Below, piece by piece: positions 1-9,639 of a DNA stretch of 64,000 nucleotides (the first letter of the stretch is position 1; each line of letters begins with the position of its first letter). The notes beneath the pieces are model-generated. The model saw only the letters and a program-made list of their open reading frames with translations. It searched no databases and was not told the origin of the DNA. Both the position numbers and the translations under genes were made by a program. Source of the stretch: an uncultured Clostridium sp. (GTDB lineage Bacteria; Bacillota; Clostridia; TANB77; CAG-508); assembly GCA_947073285.1 (NCBI GenBank), contig CAMTJT010000003.1, positions 50,690 through 114,689 on the forward strand. The letters run 5' to 3'.

Positions 1-252
1 ATAAGAACCACCTATGCCTATAACTACTAATATTTCAGAATCATTTTGAATTTTTTTGGCTACTTTCTTTATTTTTTCTATCTCTTTTTTATCATAATTA
101 TTAGGTAAATTTAGCCAACCTAAAAATGCAGTCTCATCCTCACTATTTTTATGTAATTCTTCATGTATCTTAGCAACTTCATCTGCATACTTCATAATAT
201 TTTTTTCTAAAATTTTACTTTGTTTTAAATCTAATTTAATATTTTGCATCAT
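1..252 (-). CDS. pgi: glucose-6-phosphate isomerase, N-terminal part (runs off the window)
   Basis: The first 84 codons are present and the gene continues beyond position 1. Pgi interconverts glucose-6-phosphate and fructose-6-phosphate in cytoplasmic glycolysis. The visible residues contain the stretch [11 protein letters not shown] and then [10 protein letters not shown], which match the start of the sugar-isomerase domain of firmicute Pgi. Start: an ATG-ATG pair at 252-247 follows an AGGAGG at 268-263; an earlier ATG at 259 is in a frame that stops after seven codons. The family call rests on 84 residues. Confidence 0.88.
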   Translation of the reverse strand, partial: MMQNIKLDLKQSKILEKNIMKYADEVAKIHEELHKNSEDETAFLGWLNLPNNYDKKEIEKIKKVAKKIQNDSEILVVIGIGGSY

Positions 253-322
253 TTTGCATATTCCTCCTCTTTTGTATTTATTCTAATTTTATACTAAGTG
301 TGCTTTTTATTCAAGCCATTTT

Positions 323-351
323 TTGACTTTTTATTTTTTATATGATATAAT
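323..351 (+). promoter_or_regulatory. sigma-A type promoter of the 61-residue orphan gene
   Basis: TTGACT at 323-328 and TATAAT at 346-351 with a 17-base spacer. It lies about 30 bases before the ATG at 382 and gives the small gene its own transcription unit. Confidence 0.75.
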
Positions 352-381
352 AAATTATCTTTTATACAGGAGGACTACTTC

Positions 382-567
382 ATGTCTTACGAAATCGACA
401 TCCAGTATCGGAACCTATTTAATCAGGTTTCTCGTGCAGTCAACGCACCAGCATTTCTTTCGGAGCTCTCCTCAGAAGACCTTAAGAATTTGAATCAATT
501 GGTTTACAGATTGTATCTTCAAATCGACTCCGAACTGAGAGGAAAGGGACGCCCCTCTAGAAAATAA
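382..567 (+). CDS. small orphan protein, 61 residues, unknown function
   Basis: I do not recognise the family. The ORF has a strong AGGAGG eight bases before its ATG, its own promoter and a strong terminator, so it is likely expressed. The product looks helical, with a heptad-like stretch around LSSEDLKNLNQLVYRLY and a basic tail. By my count the gene is about 42% G+C, well above its neighbours, and uses CGC, CCC and CTC codons that are rare around it. It resembles the next small gene in the pattern L-S-x-E-[DE]-[LI]-[KQ]-x-L, so the two may be distant paralogues. Codon 10 (409-411) is CGG read as Arg, which host-like genes here never do. Confidence 0.6.
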   Translation: MSYEIDIQYRNLFNQVSRAVNAPAFLSELSSEDLKNLNQLVYRLYLQIDSELRGKGRPSRK

Positions 568-584
568 GCTCAATTGAGTTTTAG

Positions 585-621
585 AAAAATGGTACTTTAA
601 TTTTATTAAAGTACCATTTTT
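585..621 (+). terminator. intrinsic terminator
   Basis: A 15-bp perfect stem (AAAAATGGTACTTTA and its complement) around a 7-base loop, ending in a T-rich tract. It closes the 61-residue gene. Confidence 0.85.
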
Positions 622-623
622 CT

Positions 624-652
624 TTGCATTTTTATGTTATCTATGCTATAAT
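624..652 (+). promoter_or_regulatory. sigma-A type promoter of the 65-residue orphan gene
   Basis: TTGCAT at 624-629 and TATAAT at 647-652 with a 17-base spacer, directly after the preceding terminator. Confidence 0.75.
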
Positions 653-685
653 TAAATTATCTTTTTACTTGAGGAGGACTTTTCC

Positions 686-883
686 ATGTCTGTATCTAAC
701 GCTATGCGTCATCAGGAATTGATGAGACTGCTCCCTCTCGTTTCCCTGGATTCCCTAAAAGATTTATCTTTAGAAGAAATTCAAAAGCTTGAGGTTGCAC
801 TAAGTCGTTCTTTGTTCATTACTCAAAAGGCTCTTGCACTTAAAGCAGCTGGAAGTAAGAACTCTGTCATTACGTTCAACTGA
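686..883 (+). CDS. small orphan protein, 65 residues, unknown function
   Basis: Unrecognised. The layout copies the gene before it: 17-base-spaced promoter, AGGAGGAC ribosome site, short helical product, strong terminator. The core LSLEEIQKLEVALSRSLF resembles LSSEDLKNLNQLVYRLYL of the upstream product, which suggests a duplicated family of small helical proteins. Base and codon use (CTC, CTG, AAC, TTC) is richer in G+C than the flanking host genes. It contains no CGG codon. Confidence 0.6.
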   Translation: MSVSNAMRHQELMRLLPLVSLDSLKDLSLEEIQKLEVALSRSLFITQKALALKAAGSKNSVITFN

Positions 884-886
884 ACA

Positions 887-958
887 AAAAAGAACAATAC
901 ATTTTAATAAAAGGTTTTATTTTCTAAAATACCTTATTTAAAATGTATTGTTCTTTTA
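887..958 (+). terminator. long hairpin terminator
   Basis: A stem of at least 17 bp (AAAGAACAATACATTTTA and its complement), partly extended inwards, followed by T-rich sequence. It closes the 65-residue gene and may also stop minus-strand transcription. Confidence 0.8.
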
Positions 959-1038
959 TCTTCTATATTTCTACTTCATTTGAGGTTATATTTAAAAATT
1001 ATAATTGTAAAATTTATTTTTGTTAAAATACTCTATTA

Positions 1039-2170
1039 TTATTGCAAAGTTTCATCTAATACTTTTGCTAAATACTTCATACTCACTAAAGTTTGATCTA
1101 AAGTATTTCCCGTTGCCCCTACTTCTATAATAACAGCTCCTTTTGCCACCTGTTGATTATAGCCAGATGTACGCATAATAATAGGTTTAAACAAACCCGG
1201 ATATAACTCATTTGCTTTTTCTTGTACCTTTACTGCAAATTTTAAATTTTTTTCCCATTCTTCGTGTTTAATTGTACTTCCATTTCCACCTATTACAAAC
1301 ATTAACTGTGCTGCATATTCTTCTCCAATTTTTACTGTTGGTGCATAACTACTATCTCCGAATAGCATCTCTATGTAAATCTATCACTACATCTGTATTC
1401 TTATTTTCTTCTAATAATTTTGACACAGTTTTTAGTGAATTCGAATATGAACCTGAATAAGAAGGGTAATCATGTAGTTTTTCACTATGAATCACCTTAT
1501 ATCCATAACTAGTTAATTGATTTTTAAGTTCTTTTCCTACTCTTACTACTGAATAATTTATATCTGTTGTCCTAAAATTGCCAGTTGGTTTATATGTATA
1601 CTTTTCACTTGAAGTATAGCTTTCGCAACTATGTGTATGATAAATAATAATATTTTCATTTTTTATTTCTATATCAGGCTTTAACATTTCTGTTGTAATT
1701 TTATAATCTGTTTCATTTTTTACCTTTACCCCATTATATTGCAAAGTATATTTATTAGGTACATTATTACTTTGTACTTCTGTTTTTAGACCAGTTTGTG
1801 CTTTTTCCACTTCTTGGCTTTTTTCCTTTTCCGCTTCTTCTTGCTTTTCTTCCTTATTACTAGCAATTACTGTATTGTTATCTTCTTTGCTTACAGAAGT
1901 TATCATTCCTAACTCTATTCCTAAGGCCAATTTTAGCGGTTCTAAAGAAACATTTGCTTTTTCCTCTTCTTGATTCAAACTTGCAATTCCTGGTACTGAT
2001 GTATCTAAACAAGATAAAAAAGTGTCTGTTTGAAATGTTTCTAATTTCCCTACCTTTGTTTTGGTGTTTGAAAAATATTTTATCATTCCTAACACCAATG
2101 CTACTGCTATTGTTAATTTTATTAGATATTTCATAATATCTCTTAGGCTAATTACTGCCATGTTAATCAT
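1039..2170 (-). CDS. spoIIP: stage II sporulation protein P, read through a +1 shift at CGG
   Basis: SpoIIP is the amidase of the SpoIID-M-P complex that degrades septal peptidoglycan for engulfment. The first 271 codons (2170-1358) carry an N-terminal membrane segment (about residues 13-32), a charged linker and the catalytic domain start with IYHTHSCESY and VVIDLHRDA. The 0 frame then meets CGG (1360-1358), AGA and TAG. Skipping the C at 1360 gives Gly and the normal end: GDSSYAPTVKIGEEYAAQLMF, then SGYNQQVAKGAVIIEVG. Total about 376 residues, a normal SpoIIP size. The start at 2170 follows an AAAGGAAC site; ATG 2161 is the alternative. See the finding on CGG. Confidence 0.85.
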
Positions 2171-2297
2171 ACTCTAGCTTGTTCCTTTCTTTTCTCTATA
2201 TAATATATTCATTTTTCTGCTAGAATATGTCCATTTATATAAAATTTATGTTAATTTGTTATATAGTTCTTTCCTCATAATATGCCAAATATTCTTT

Positions 2298-2336
2298 TAA
2301 AGCCCACTTATACAAAATGTATAAATGGGCTTTTTA
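2298..2336. terminator. hairpin between spoIIP and the HD-domain gene
   Basis: Inverted repeat AAAGCCCA-c-TTATACA / TGTATAA-a-TGGGCTTT. The T-run is better on the plus strand than on the minus strand of the flanking genes, so minus-strand termination is plausible but not certain. Confidence 0.55.
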
Positions 2337-2425
2337 CCTGTTATTTGATAAGACTTGACTACTTATCAATAATTTATATTAAAATTTGTCTTTGATTAGC
2401 ATTAACTTATTATTCAAAATCACAC

Positions 2426-3486
2426 TTAAATTTTAAACTCTAAACAAGCATACTTTTTAGGGTTGTAATTTAAAAAAGCTTCAATATTTTCTTTGGCTCT
2501 TTCTGATACTTTATTAATTCTAATAAATTCATTTTCTTTTCTAATCAGTGGCACAATATATCTTTTTTTAGGATTGATGCTTACACAATAAGCTCCTTCT
2601 ACTGGCTCATCGCTGTCTTCAATTTGTTCAGCATTTCTCCAAAATTCAAAACGTTTTGCAATATTGCCATATTCACATTTTTCAACTTTTTCTATAATTT
2701 GTTTTTCTGATAACTCATATAAATCTTGCTTTGTTATAAAACCTTCTTGTGACATTTCTTTCATTGTATCTGCCAAAAACTGCATAGATAGCAGTGTCTT
2801 ATTCCATATATAAGATTCAGAAAGCTTACTCATAACTTCTACAAATCTTTCTGCTTTTTCTATATCTTTAAATCCTAATTCCTTTATGCCTGCTTCATTT
2901 TGTTGTATCTCTATATTTTCATAAATTTATCTTATTTCCTCTATATTCCACAATCTTTCCTGTACACCAAATCCATTTGAAAGTGTATATTCTAGCCTAT
3001 CTGCTGAAAGCTTTGGCGTATCATTATCTGCAATAGGGTATATATGATAGTCAGAAACTTCTTCTAACTTTATATCATCTCTTGCTAGTAAACTCATAAT
3101 TTCTTTAGAATTTCTAATTGTTTGAACTGTCAAATCTTCTGTAGACTCTTGTTTTGCATAATCTCCATTCATAAAATCTATACAATGTTTAAAAGCTGGA
3201 GTACTAATATCATGAAATAACCCTGCTAAAGTTTGCTTTTTATCTTTTGTAAAATGCCATATAATTAAAGCTACCCCTATACTATGTTCCAAACTAGAAA
3301 ACCACAATCTCTTTCCAAAAAGTTTTGAATATATAGTACCACAAGAAACACAAATTCCATCTTGTTTTTGCATTTCTGGTGTATTAACATAGTCATATAA
3401 AAAATCTGGTATTTCTTGTGATAAAACCTCAAAATATTGTTTTGTTCTCTCAGCTAAATTTTCAAAATAATTGCTATTTTTTCCAT
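2426..3486 (-). pseudogene. HD-domain phosphohydrolase, decayed (nonsense codon plus start-proximal frameshift)
   Basis: Three pieces read as one protein of about 350 residues. The middle part has an HD signature (EHSIGVALIIWHF and LFHDISTPAFKHCID). An in-frame TAA at 2929-2927, after NIEEIR, separates it from the C-terminal 160 residues, which continue in the same frame to 2426. The likely start is ATG 3486, ten bases after an AAAGGATG site and just behind hisS, but a run of six A residues puts it out of frame with the rest; seven would restore it. Neither defect is at CGG, so I count this as true decay or a local error. Substrate unknown. Confidence 0.7.
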
Positions 3487-3502
3487 CTTTTCATCATCCT
3501 TT

Positions 3503-4813
3503 TTACTTTAATTGCTTCTTAATTTCCTCTGCATCAAAATTACTTTCTATTTCACTACCATCTTCCATCTTTTTCACTTTCAGCTTACCAGATTGTATTT
3601 CATCTTCTCCTATTACAATAACATATGGAATTTTTAATTTATCTGCATACTTCATTTTTGCTTTCATTTTTTTATCATTCAAATATATTTCTGTACAAAT
3701 ACCTACTTTTCTTAAACTATTTGCAAGTTGTATTGGTTTTTCTAAATCTTCTACCATTGGCACAATTAAAATATCTGCCATAGAATGTTTATCTGCCTTA
3801 ATAAGTTCCATTTCATTTAATTTATAAAATAACCTTGTTAACCCTATAGAAATTCCTACTCCTGGCAATTTTTTATCAGTATAATACTCTGCTAAATTTT
3901 CATATCTTCCACCAGAACATACACTGCCAATTTCTTTGTAGTCATTTAAAAAAGTTTCATATACTGTTCCTGTATAATAATCTAAGCCTCTTGCAATAGT
4001 TAAATCTACTTTAAAATGAGTATCTGGCACACCAAATATTCTAATATATTTTACTACTTGTATTAACTCTTCTAACCCCTTTTGGAAAGTTTCATTTTGA
4101 ATATTTAAATTTTGTAAGCTTTTCAATTTTTCATCTGTATTTCCTTCAATTGCAATAAAACTCATAATTTGATTAATATTTTTTTCTTCTATATCTAGCT
4201 TTTGTAATTCTTCTATTACAGCTTGTTTTCCAATCTTTTCTATTTTATCAATAATACGTAAAATACTAGTAGCGTTTTCCTTTTGATGAATATTTTCAAA
4301 CAATCCATTTAATATTTTTCTATTATTAATACAAATTGTAAAATCTGAAAACCCAATTTCTTGAATAAGGTTATAAATAACACTAGGAATTTCAGCATCA
4401 TTTACAATGCCTAATTCTCCATCTCCAATAATATCAATATCACATTGATAAAATTCGCGAAATCTACCTTTTTGTGCTCTTTCTCCTCTATATACCTTTC
4501 CTATTTGGTATCTTCTAAATGGAAAACTTAAATTTCCATAATTTTTAGCTACATATTTAGCAAGAGGTACTGTTAAATCAAACCTCATAGAAATATCTGT
4601 ATCACCTTTTTGAAAACGATAAATTTGTTTTTCTGTTTCTCCACCTGTTTTAGTAAGTAATATTTCAGATAATTCTAAAACTGGTGTATCTAATGGTAAA
4701 AAACCAAATTTTTGATATGTTTTTTCTATTTTTTCTTTCATTTGTTCAAATAATATTTGCTCATTTGGTAATAACTCCATAAACCCTGGCAAAGTTCTTG
4801 GTTCTTTAATCAT
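3503..4813 (-). CDS. hisS: histidyl-tRNA synthetase
   Basis: Class II aminoacyl-tRNA synthetase charging tRNA-His. The 436-residue product has the expected length. Motif 2 (GRFREFYQCDIDIIG, about residues 116-130) and the histidine-specific loop (IARGLDYYTGTVYE, about 273-286) are intact, followed by CSGGRYENL and a C-terminal anticodon-binding domain. ATG 4813 has GAGGAAG seven bases upstream. The HD-domain pseudogene begins 17 bases after the stop and may have been co-transcribed. Confidence 0.97.
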   Translation of the reverse strand: MIKEPRTLPGFMELLPNEQILFEQMKEKIEKTYQKFGFLPLDTPVLELSEILLTKTGGETEKQIYRFQKGDTDISMRFDLTVPLAKYVAKNYGNLSFPFRRYQIGKVYRGERAQKGRFREFYQCDIDIIGDGELGIVNDAEIPSVIYNLIQEIGFSDFTICINNRKILNGLFENIHQKENATSILRIIDKIEKIGKQAVIEELQKLDIEEKNINQIMSFIAIEGNTDEKLKSLQNLNIQNETFQKGLEELIQVVKYIRIFGVPDTHFKVDLTIARGLDYYTGTVYETFLNDYKEIGSVCSGGRYENLAEYYTDKKLPGVGISIGLTRLFYKLNEMELIKADKHSMADILIVPMVEDLEKPIQLANSLRKVGICTEIYLNDKKMKAKMKYADKLKIPYVIVIGEDEIQSGKLKVKKMEDGSEIESNFDAEEIKKQLK

Positions 4814-4837
4814 AGTTCTTCCTCACTTTCTTTTTTG

Positions 4838-4895
4838 CCGCAAAGAGACAGGCACGTTGCGACAAAAACGTCGCGTTACGCCTGTCTCTCTGCGA
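4838..4895. repeat. nested inverted repeat between the MBL gene and hisS
   Basis: Outer arms GCAAAGAGACAGGC / GCCTGTCTCTCTGC enclose a second palindrome around GCGAC-aaaaac-GTCGC. The block is far richer in G+C than its surroundings and forms one long hairpin. It may terminate the MBL transcript, or be a copy of an interspersed palindromic element; no second copy is in this window. Confidence 0.7.
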
Positions 4896-4898
4896 CAT

Positions 4899-5550
4899 TT
4901 AGTCTTCTCTTGGTTTCAATTCTTGGTAGATAGGCAACTCTTCTTGTATCATGGTAGACTTTCCATGACCTGGATAACAAATTGTTTCTTTGGGTAATAC
5001 TAACAATTTTTCTGAAATTGATTTCATAATATCCATAAAGTTACTAGTTGGTAAATCAGTTCTTCCCCAAGTACCATGAAACAAGGTATCTCCTGTAAAA
5101 ATTAATTTTTCTTGTTCACAATATAGTGAACTTCCACCGGCAAGTATGCCCTGGTGTATGAATAACTTTAAATTCTAATTTTCCTATATGAATGGTATCT
5201 GCATCATCTACTCTAGAATCTGCTTCTAAGTTCACATCTTCTATGCCTATATAATCTGTTAAACTAATATTTTTATCATATAAACCTTCTGCATCAAAAC
5301 GATGAATTAATATTTTGCCACCTTTTTGGTCTTTTAGTTCTTTTAATGCACCTATATGATCTCCATGGCAATGGGTTAAATAAATATATTTTAAGTTTGC
5401 CTCTAAAATATTTAACATTTGTATTATTTTTTCTGGCTCTCCTCCTGGGTCAATTACCATAGTTTCTTTTGTTTCTTCATCTTGTACTATATAACAATTA
5501 GTTGTATCATTTACCATTCCATTATTTACTTTTAATTGTTTTAATATCAT
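4899..5550 (-). CDS. MBL-fold (glyoxalase II-like) metallohydrolase, read through a +1 shift at CGG
   Basis: The metallo-beta-lactamase signature THCHGDH is intact at about residues 68-74, and a second metal ligand lies in HTPGHT. Codon 138 is CGG (5139-5137). Reading on in frame gives a stop within six codons; skipping the C gives GGSSLYCEQEKLIFTGDTLF and then HGTWGRTDLP and CYPGHG, which are standard for this family. Total 216 residues. Start: ATG 5550 after GAGG; the GTG at 5586 lies inside a repeat and has no ribosome site. Family members hydrolyse thioesters or related small substrates; the substrate cannot be told. Confidence 0.85.
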
Positions 5551-5580
5551 TGTTCTATTTACCTCTTTCTTTTGTTTTAG

Positions 5581-5709
5581 TGTCACTTAGGGGACGTACT
5601 TATTTGTGACACTCTTGTCACTTTTTGGACACACTTTAACTAAATATATATCTATGTTTATCTCTTCTGTAACACTCTTGTCACAAATAAGTACGTCCCC
5701 TAAGTGACA
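5581..5709. repeat. 129-bp element with 31-bp perfect terminal inverted repeats
   Basis: The arms at 5581-5611 and 5679-5709 are perfect complements starting TGTCACTTAGGGGACG. The interior repeats the word ACTCTTGTCAC. It holds no ORF and fills the gap between two minus-strand genes. The shape suits a MITE or REP-like palindromic element; no transposase for it is seen here. Confidence 0.85.
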
Positions 5710-5715
5710 AATAAA

Positions 5716-7924
5716 TTATTTCTTTCTTTTTACCTCGTAAACACTATCAATTTTTCTTAATTGTTTTTGAATTTTATTTAGCTCTTCTATATTTTCTACT
5801 TCAACTGTTACTTCTGTAATTGCAATTTTTTCCTTATTCGCTCTTGAAGTAACTGCCAAAAGTTTACTTTTAGTGTTTTCTATTTCTCTAATAATATCTG
5901 CAAGTAAACCGCTTCTTTCATTTCCATAAATTTCAATATCTACACTATATTTTGTTTTTTCTGCCTCTGCCCAATATACATCAATCATACGAGCTTCTTC
6001 TGAAAATAAGCTTTTTACATTACCACAATCTTTTCTATGAACTGATACTCCTCTTCCTTTTGTAATATATCCTATGATTTCATCTCCTGGTAATGGATTG
6101 CAACATCTAGATAATTTTACTAAGCAGTTATCAATTCCTTTTACAATAATACCATTTTTAGATGGTTTACTTTGAATAACTCTTTCTCTGGCTAATTCTT
6201 CTAATTTTTCTTCTAAGTTTTCACTATTATGTTCTTTTCTATATTCCTCTAGCATTCTAGCTATGATTTTACCTGATGATATTGCACCAAAACCAACACT
6301 TGCATACATATCTTCTACACTATTATATTTATACCTATCTAAAGCTGCTTGAATATATTCGGTTTTTGCAATTTCACTATGTTTCATGCCTATTTTTTTA
6401 ATTTCTTTTTCGATTAAGTCTTTACCTTTAACAATATTTTCTTCTCTATCATTTTTCTTAAACCATGCTAATATTTTGTTTTTAGCAGTAGAACTTTTAA
6501 TAAATTTTAGCCAATCACGACTTGGCCCTCTAGACTGATCTGAAGTAATTACTTCTACTATATCGCCATTTTTTAATGGTGTAATAATAGGCATCATTTT
6601 ACTATTAATTTTAGCACCTGTCATATGGTTTCCAATTTCAGCATGTATCATATACGCAAAATCAATTGGTGTACTTCCTTTTGGTAAAGATAATATTTTA
6701 CCTTTTGGTGTAAACACATAAACTTCATCTTCAAATAGCTCTGTTTTTAAAGTATTTAAAAACTCGTCTGGTTCTTGCATTTCTTTTTGCCATTCTAAAG
6801 TTTCACGTAGCCATGATAGTTTATCTTCTTCTACCTTTACATTTGCCTTTTTGTTGCCCATAAAACTTGCTTCTTTATATGCCCAATGTGCTGCTATACC
6901 ATATTCAGCAATACGGTGCATGTCCCATGTACGTATTTGAACTTCAAATGGAGTTCCTTTTGGTCCTATTAATGTTGTATGCAAAGATTGATACATATTA
7001 GGTTTTGGTACTGAAATATAGTCTTTAAATCTTCCTGGCATCGGGTTATATAGTTCATGTACCACACCCAAAACAGCATAGCAATCTTTTACAGAATTTA
7101 CAATAACTCTTAAAGCAAATAAATCATATACTTGGTCTAGGGTAATATTATCTCTTTTCATTTTACGATAAATACTATATAAATGTTTTGCCCTTCCGAG
7201 TTACTTCTGCCTCTACATGTTGCTTTTTAACTGCTTTTTTAATATCTTCCATAATCATATCAATAAATTTTAAACGTTCTTCTCTTTTACGATTAATGCC
7301 TTCTACTAACTCACGATAATCTTCTGGATATAAATATTTAAAAGATAAATCTTCTAATTCCCATTTTAATGAATACATACCTAAACGGTTAGCAAGAGGT
7401 GCATATAGTTCCATAGTTTCATTGGCATTTGCTATTTGTCTATCTCTTGTTAAATATTTTAATGTTCTCATATTGTGAAGTCTATCTGCTAATTTTATTA
7501 AAATAACTCTAATATCTTTTCCCATAGCAAGAAACATTTTGCGATAATTTTCTACTTGTTGTTCTTCCATACTAGCATATTGAAGTTTACTAAGTTTGGT
7601 TACTCCATCTACCAATTCTGCAACTTCTAATCCAAATTCTTGTACTAAATCTTGTTTGCTTAAATCTGTATCTTCTATTGTGTCATGAAGTAGAGCTGCA
7701 CAAATAGTGCTATCATCTAACCCTAAAGTAGATAATATATAGGCTACTTGCACTGGATGTACAATATATGGTTCTCCTGACCTTCTTAATTGGTCACCAT
7801 GATGGGCTTTAGCAAATTCATATGCTTTTTTGATTAATTTACTATCTGATTTTCGATTATTCTTTTTATTAGTACTAATAACTTCTTCTATTGACATTTC
7901 TTTTATTTCTGGCATGTTACTCAC
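5716..7924 (-). CDS. relA: bifunctional (p)ppGpp synthetase/hydrolase, read through a +1 shift at CGG
   Basis: Rel makes and degrades the stringent-response alarmone. Residues 1-200 form the HD hydrolase (HHGDQLRRSGEPYIVHPV, LLHDTIEDT). Codon 243 is CGG (7198-7196); staying in frame stops after 249 residues. Skipping the C gives GRAKHLYSIYRKM, the highly conserved start of the synthetase domain, then VYDLFALRVIV, a TGS domain (VFTPKGKILSLPKGSTPIDFAY) and a C-terminal ACT domain. Total 735 residues, the normal Rel length. The unshifted product would keep only the hydrolase. The gene may also be called rel. Confidence 0.92.
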
Positions 7925-7994
7925 CCCTTTTATTTCTTACTAGTTATATCATATATTTTCTAAAATGACCTATCTATCAATAGTGTTCTTGTTT

Positions 7995-8225
7995 TTATGC
8001 AACTTTTTCTGTATAATTAATTACTGTAATTTCTGTAATTGCATTTCTTACAGAATTCACTAACTTTTCTAATTGTTTTGCAACCTCATTACTATAAGAT
8101 ATTTCTCCACATTGCTTACATACTTGAGATGGCACATTTTTAATAATGATAATACAATTATCTAATTCAACCATAAAAGTTGTATTTTTATTTTCTAAAT
8201 TTCCTTTACACATAAAACAATTCAT
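7995..8225 (-). CDS. YgiT-type zinc-finger protein, probable antitoxin
   Basis: 76 residues with two CxxC pairs (CFMCKG and CKQCGE), the arrangement of YgiT/MqsA-type zinc fingers. It starts one base after the DUF4258 gene ends, so the two are coupled. Proteins of this type commonly follow a DUF4258 toxin gene and act as its antitoxin and autorepressor. No separate HTH domain is present. Confidence 0.75.
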   Translation of the reverse strand: MNCFMCKGNLENKNTTFMVELDNCIIIIKNVPSQVCKQCGEISYSNEVAKQLEKLVNSVRNAITEITVINYTEKVA

Positions 8226-8226
8226 A

Positions 8227-8550
8227 TTATTTTATCCCCTTTCTTGTTTTCAAATCCTCTTCCCATTGTATGTTATCTGGATAATATGCTGTAATTATCC
8301 AAAGTTCTGTTTCATTTAGCCCACACACTATATGGAGAACTTCATTTTTCAAATTTATTCCATATACTAAACAACTTGGATATGGATAATCATTTTCATA
8401 CTCTTCTATTATATTTCCATTTAAAAGAGCATTTTCAACATCTTCTTGGCTTATATTTCTTTGAAGTAATCTAACTATAACATGATTAGTCCATCTAATT
8501 TTTTCATTTTTAACCATTTGTTTTATATTATATACTTTTAATTTATCCAT
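8227..8550 (-). CDS. DUF4258 domain protein, probable toxin
   Basis: About 107 residues with the DUF4258 pattern: IRWTNHVIVRLLQRNIS near the N-terminus, a central GNIIEEYENDYPYPSCLVYG and a C-terminal ELWIITAYYPD. These are RelE/MqsR-like proteins thought to be RNases paired with YgiT-type zinc-finger antitoxins, as here. The ATG at 8550 has AGAGG five bases upstream; the upstream GTG at 8556 overlaps that site. Confidence 0.75.
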   Translation of the reverse strand: MDKLKVYNIKQMVKNEKIRWTNHVIVRLLQRNISQEDVENALLNGNIIEEYENDYPYPSCLVYGINLKNEVLHIVCGLNETELWIITAYYPDNIQWEEDLKTRKGIK

Positions 8551-8665
8551 AAGCACCTCTCTTTATTTTTAATATATATTATCATATTCTTAGTAAGAAT
8601 TCTACATTTAATAAAAATTTTCGTAAAATCTAGTTTATTACTATTCCTATGCTAATATGTATCCA

Positions 8666-8711
8666 CAAAAACCAGAAAACCTAGGAACTTTTAGTTCCTA
8701 GATTCTCTGGT
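8666..8711 (-). terminator. intrinsic terminator of the 224-residue orphan gene
   Basis: On the minus strand a stem of CCAGAGAATCTAGGAACT with its near-complement is followed by a run of five T. It sits about 70 bases after the stop at 8781. Confidence 0.8.
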
Positions 8712-8780
8712 ACAGGTTGGCAGTTAACACCTCATTTCAAAACAAAAATTTGACTTTTGCAAGAAGGTTCACTGATGGAA

Positions 8781-9455
8781 TTACTTATTCTTCATAAACC
8801 TAATTTGCCATGTATTTCTCATCCATTCTATGTTATCCAATCTCCTTGCTTTCATAATACTTCTAACTTCTTCATAAAACGCCATTCGCAGTCCCTCTGT
8901 TACCATTGGTACAAGAATACGATACACTTGGTTGCTATAGGCAACAGTGTAATCTCCTTTTTTGAGCCTTGCCAATACCTCTTTGCAGTCTCTTTTTGCT
9001 ACCACCAATGCCTCTGCTTTCAGCTCTTTAATCCGTTTTTTCAATGCCATCCGGTGGTGATAGAGCATCAGCTGGGCAGTTGTCTTCTTTTCGCCTTTTT
9101 TCCACATAGGAATGGAAACAGCAAACCACCCTTCTTTGCTTACTTTGCAGTCAAAACCCAAATCTTGCGCTATTTTTGCTATTTCACTTGAAGCCAGTAT
9201 ATTGTCATAAAAGTGATATGCCCTTAGCCTATTTTCTCCTGTTATGTAATCCCATTCTTCCAGACAATTCAGTTTTCCATCCATATTTTCTTGTATTTTG
9301 GCAATTATTTCGGATTTTGCATTTTCGATAGCTTGTTTACGCTGTTGCTGAGCTTTTTTGCGAGCTTCTTCCTCCTGTTTTTTTGCAATTTTGAGTTCTT
9401 CTGCCTCCTGCCGTTTGGCATTTGCCAAAACCTTTGCCGCGATACTCCTACTCAT
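8781..9455 (-). CDS. orphan protein, 224 residues, lysine-rich coiled-coil N-terminus
   Basis: I recognise no family. Residues 10-60 are highly charged (Lys, Glu, Gln, Ala) and likely a coiled coil; the C-terminal part is basic with several Trp (EEWDYI, NIEWMRNTWQIRF). AGGAGG precedes the ATG by ten bases. Composition is clearly G+C-richer than the flanking genes. It uses CGG as Arg at codons 15, 135 and 141; shifting at these gives nonsense, so this gene follows the standard reading and is probably a recent acquisition. It is a single-gene unit between the toxin-antitoxin pair and recJ. Confidence 0.65.
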   Translation of the reverse strand: MSRSIAAKVLANAKRQEAEELKIAKKQEEEARKKAQQQRKQAIENAKSEIIAKIQENMDGKLNCLEEWDYITGENRLRAYHFYDNILASSEIAKIAQDLGFDCKVSKEGWFAVSIPMWKKGEKKTTAQLMLYHHRMALKKRIKELKAEALVVAKRDCKEVLARLKKGDYTVAYSNQVYRILVPMVTEGLRMAFYEEVRSIMKARRLDNIEWMRNTWQIRFMKNK

Positions 9456-9639
9456 AGCTCATTTTCCTCCTGTTTTTTATCGCCTATAAATTAGGTTCTT
9501 GAATGACTTATTAGCCTCCAATTAATACATTTTTATGTTAATCTGTCAAAATGATAACTCCTTTCAAGCAACAAGCGCTTTGAGTTTAAATATATTGTAC
9601 TAACCTAACATAAAAGCATAAGAAAAAATCTCTCATTGT

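Noticed and set aside
5550..5586. GTG at 5586 as start of the MBL gene
   Set aside because: Lies in the inverted repeat; ATG 5550 has a proper ribosome site and fits the family's N-terminus.
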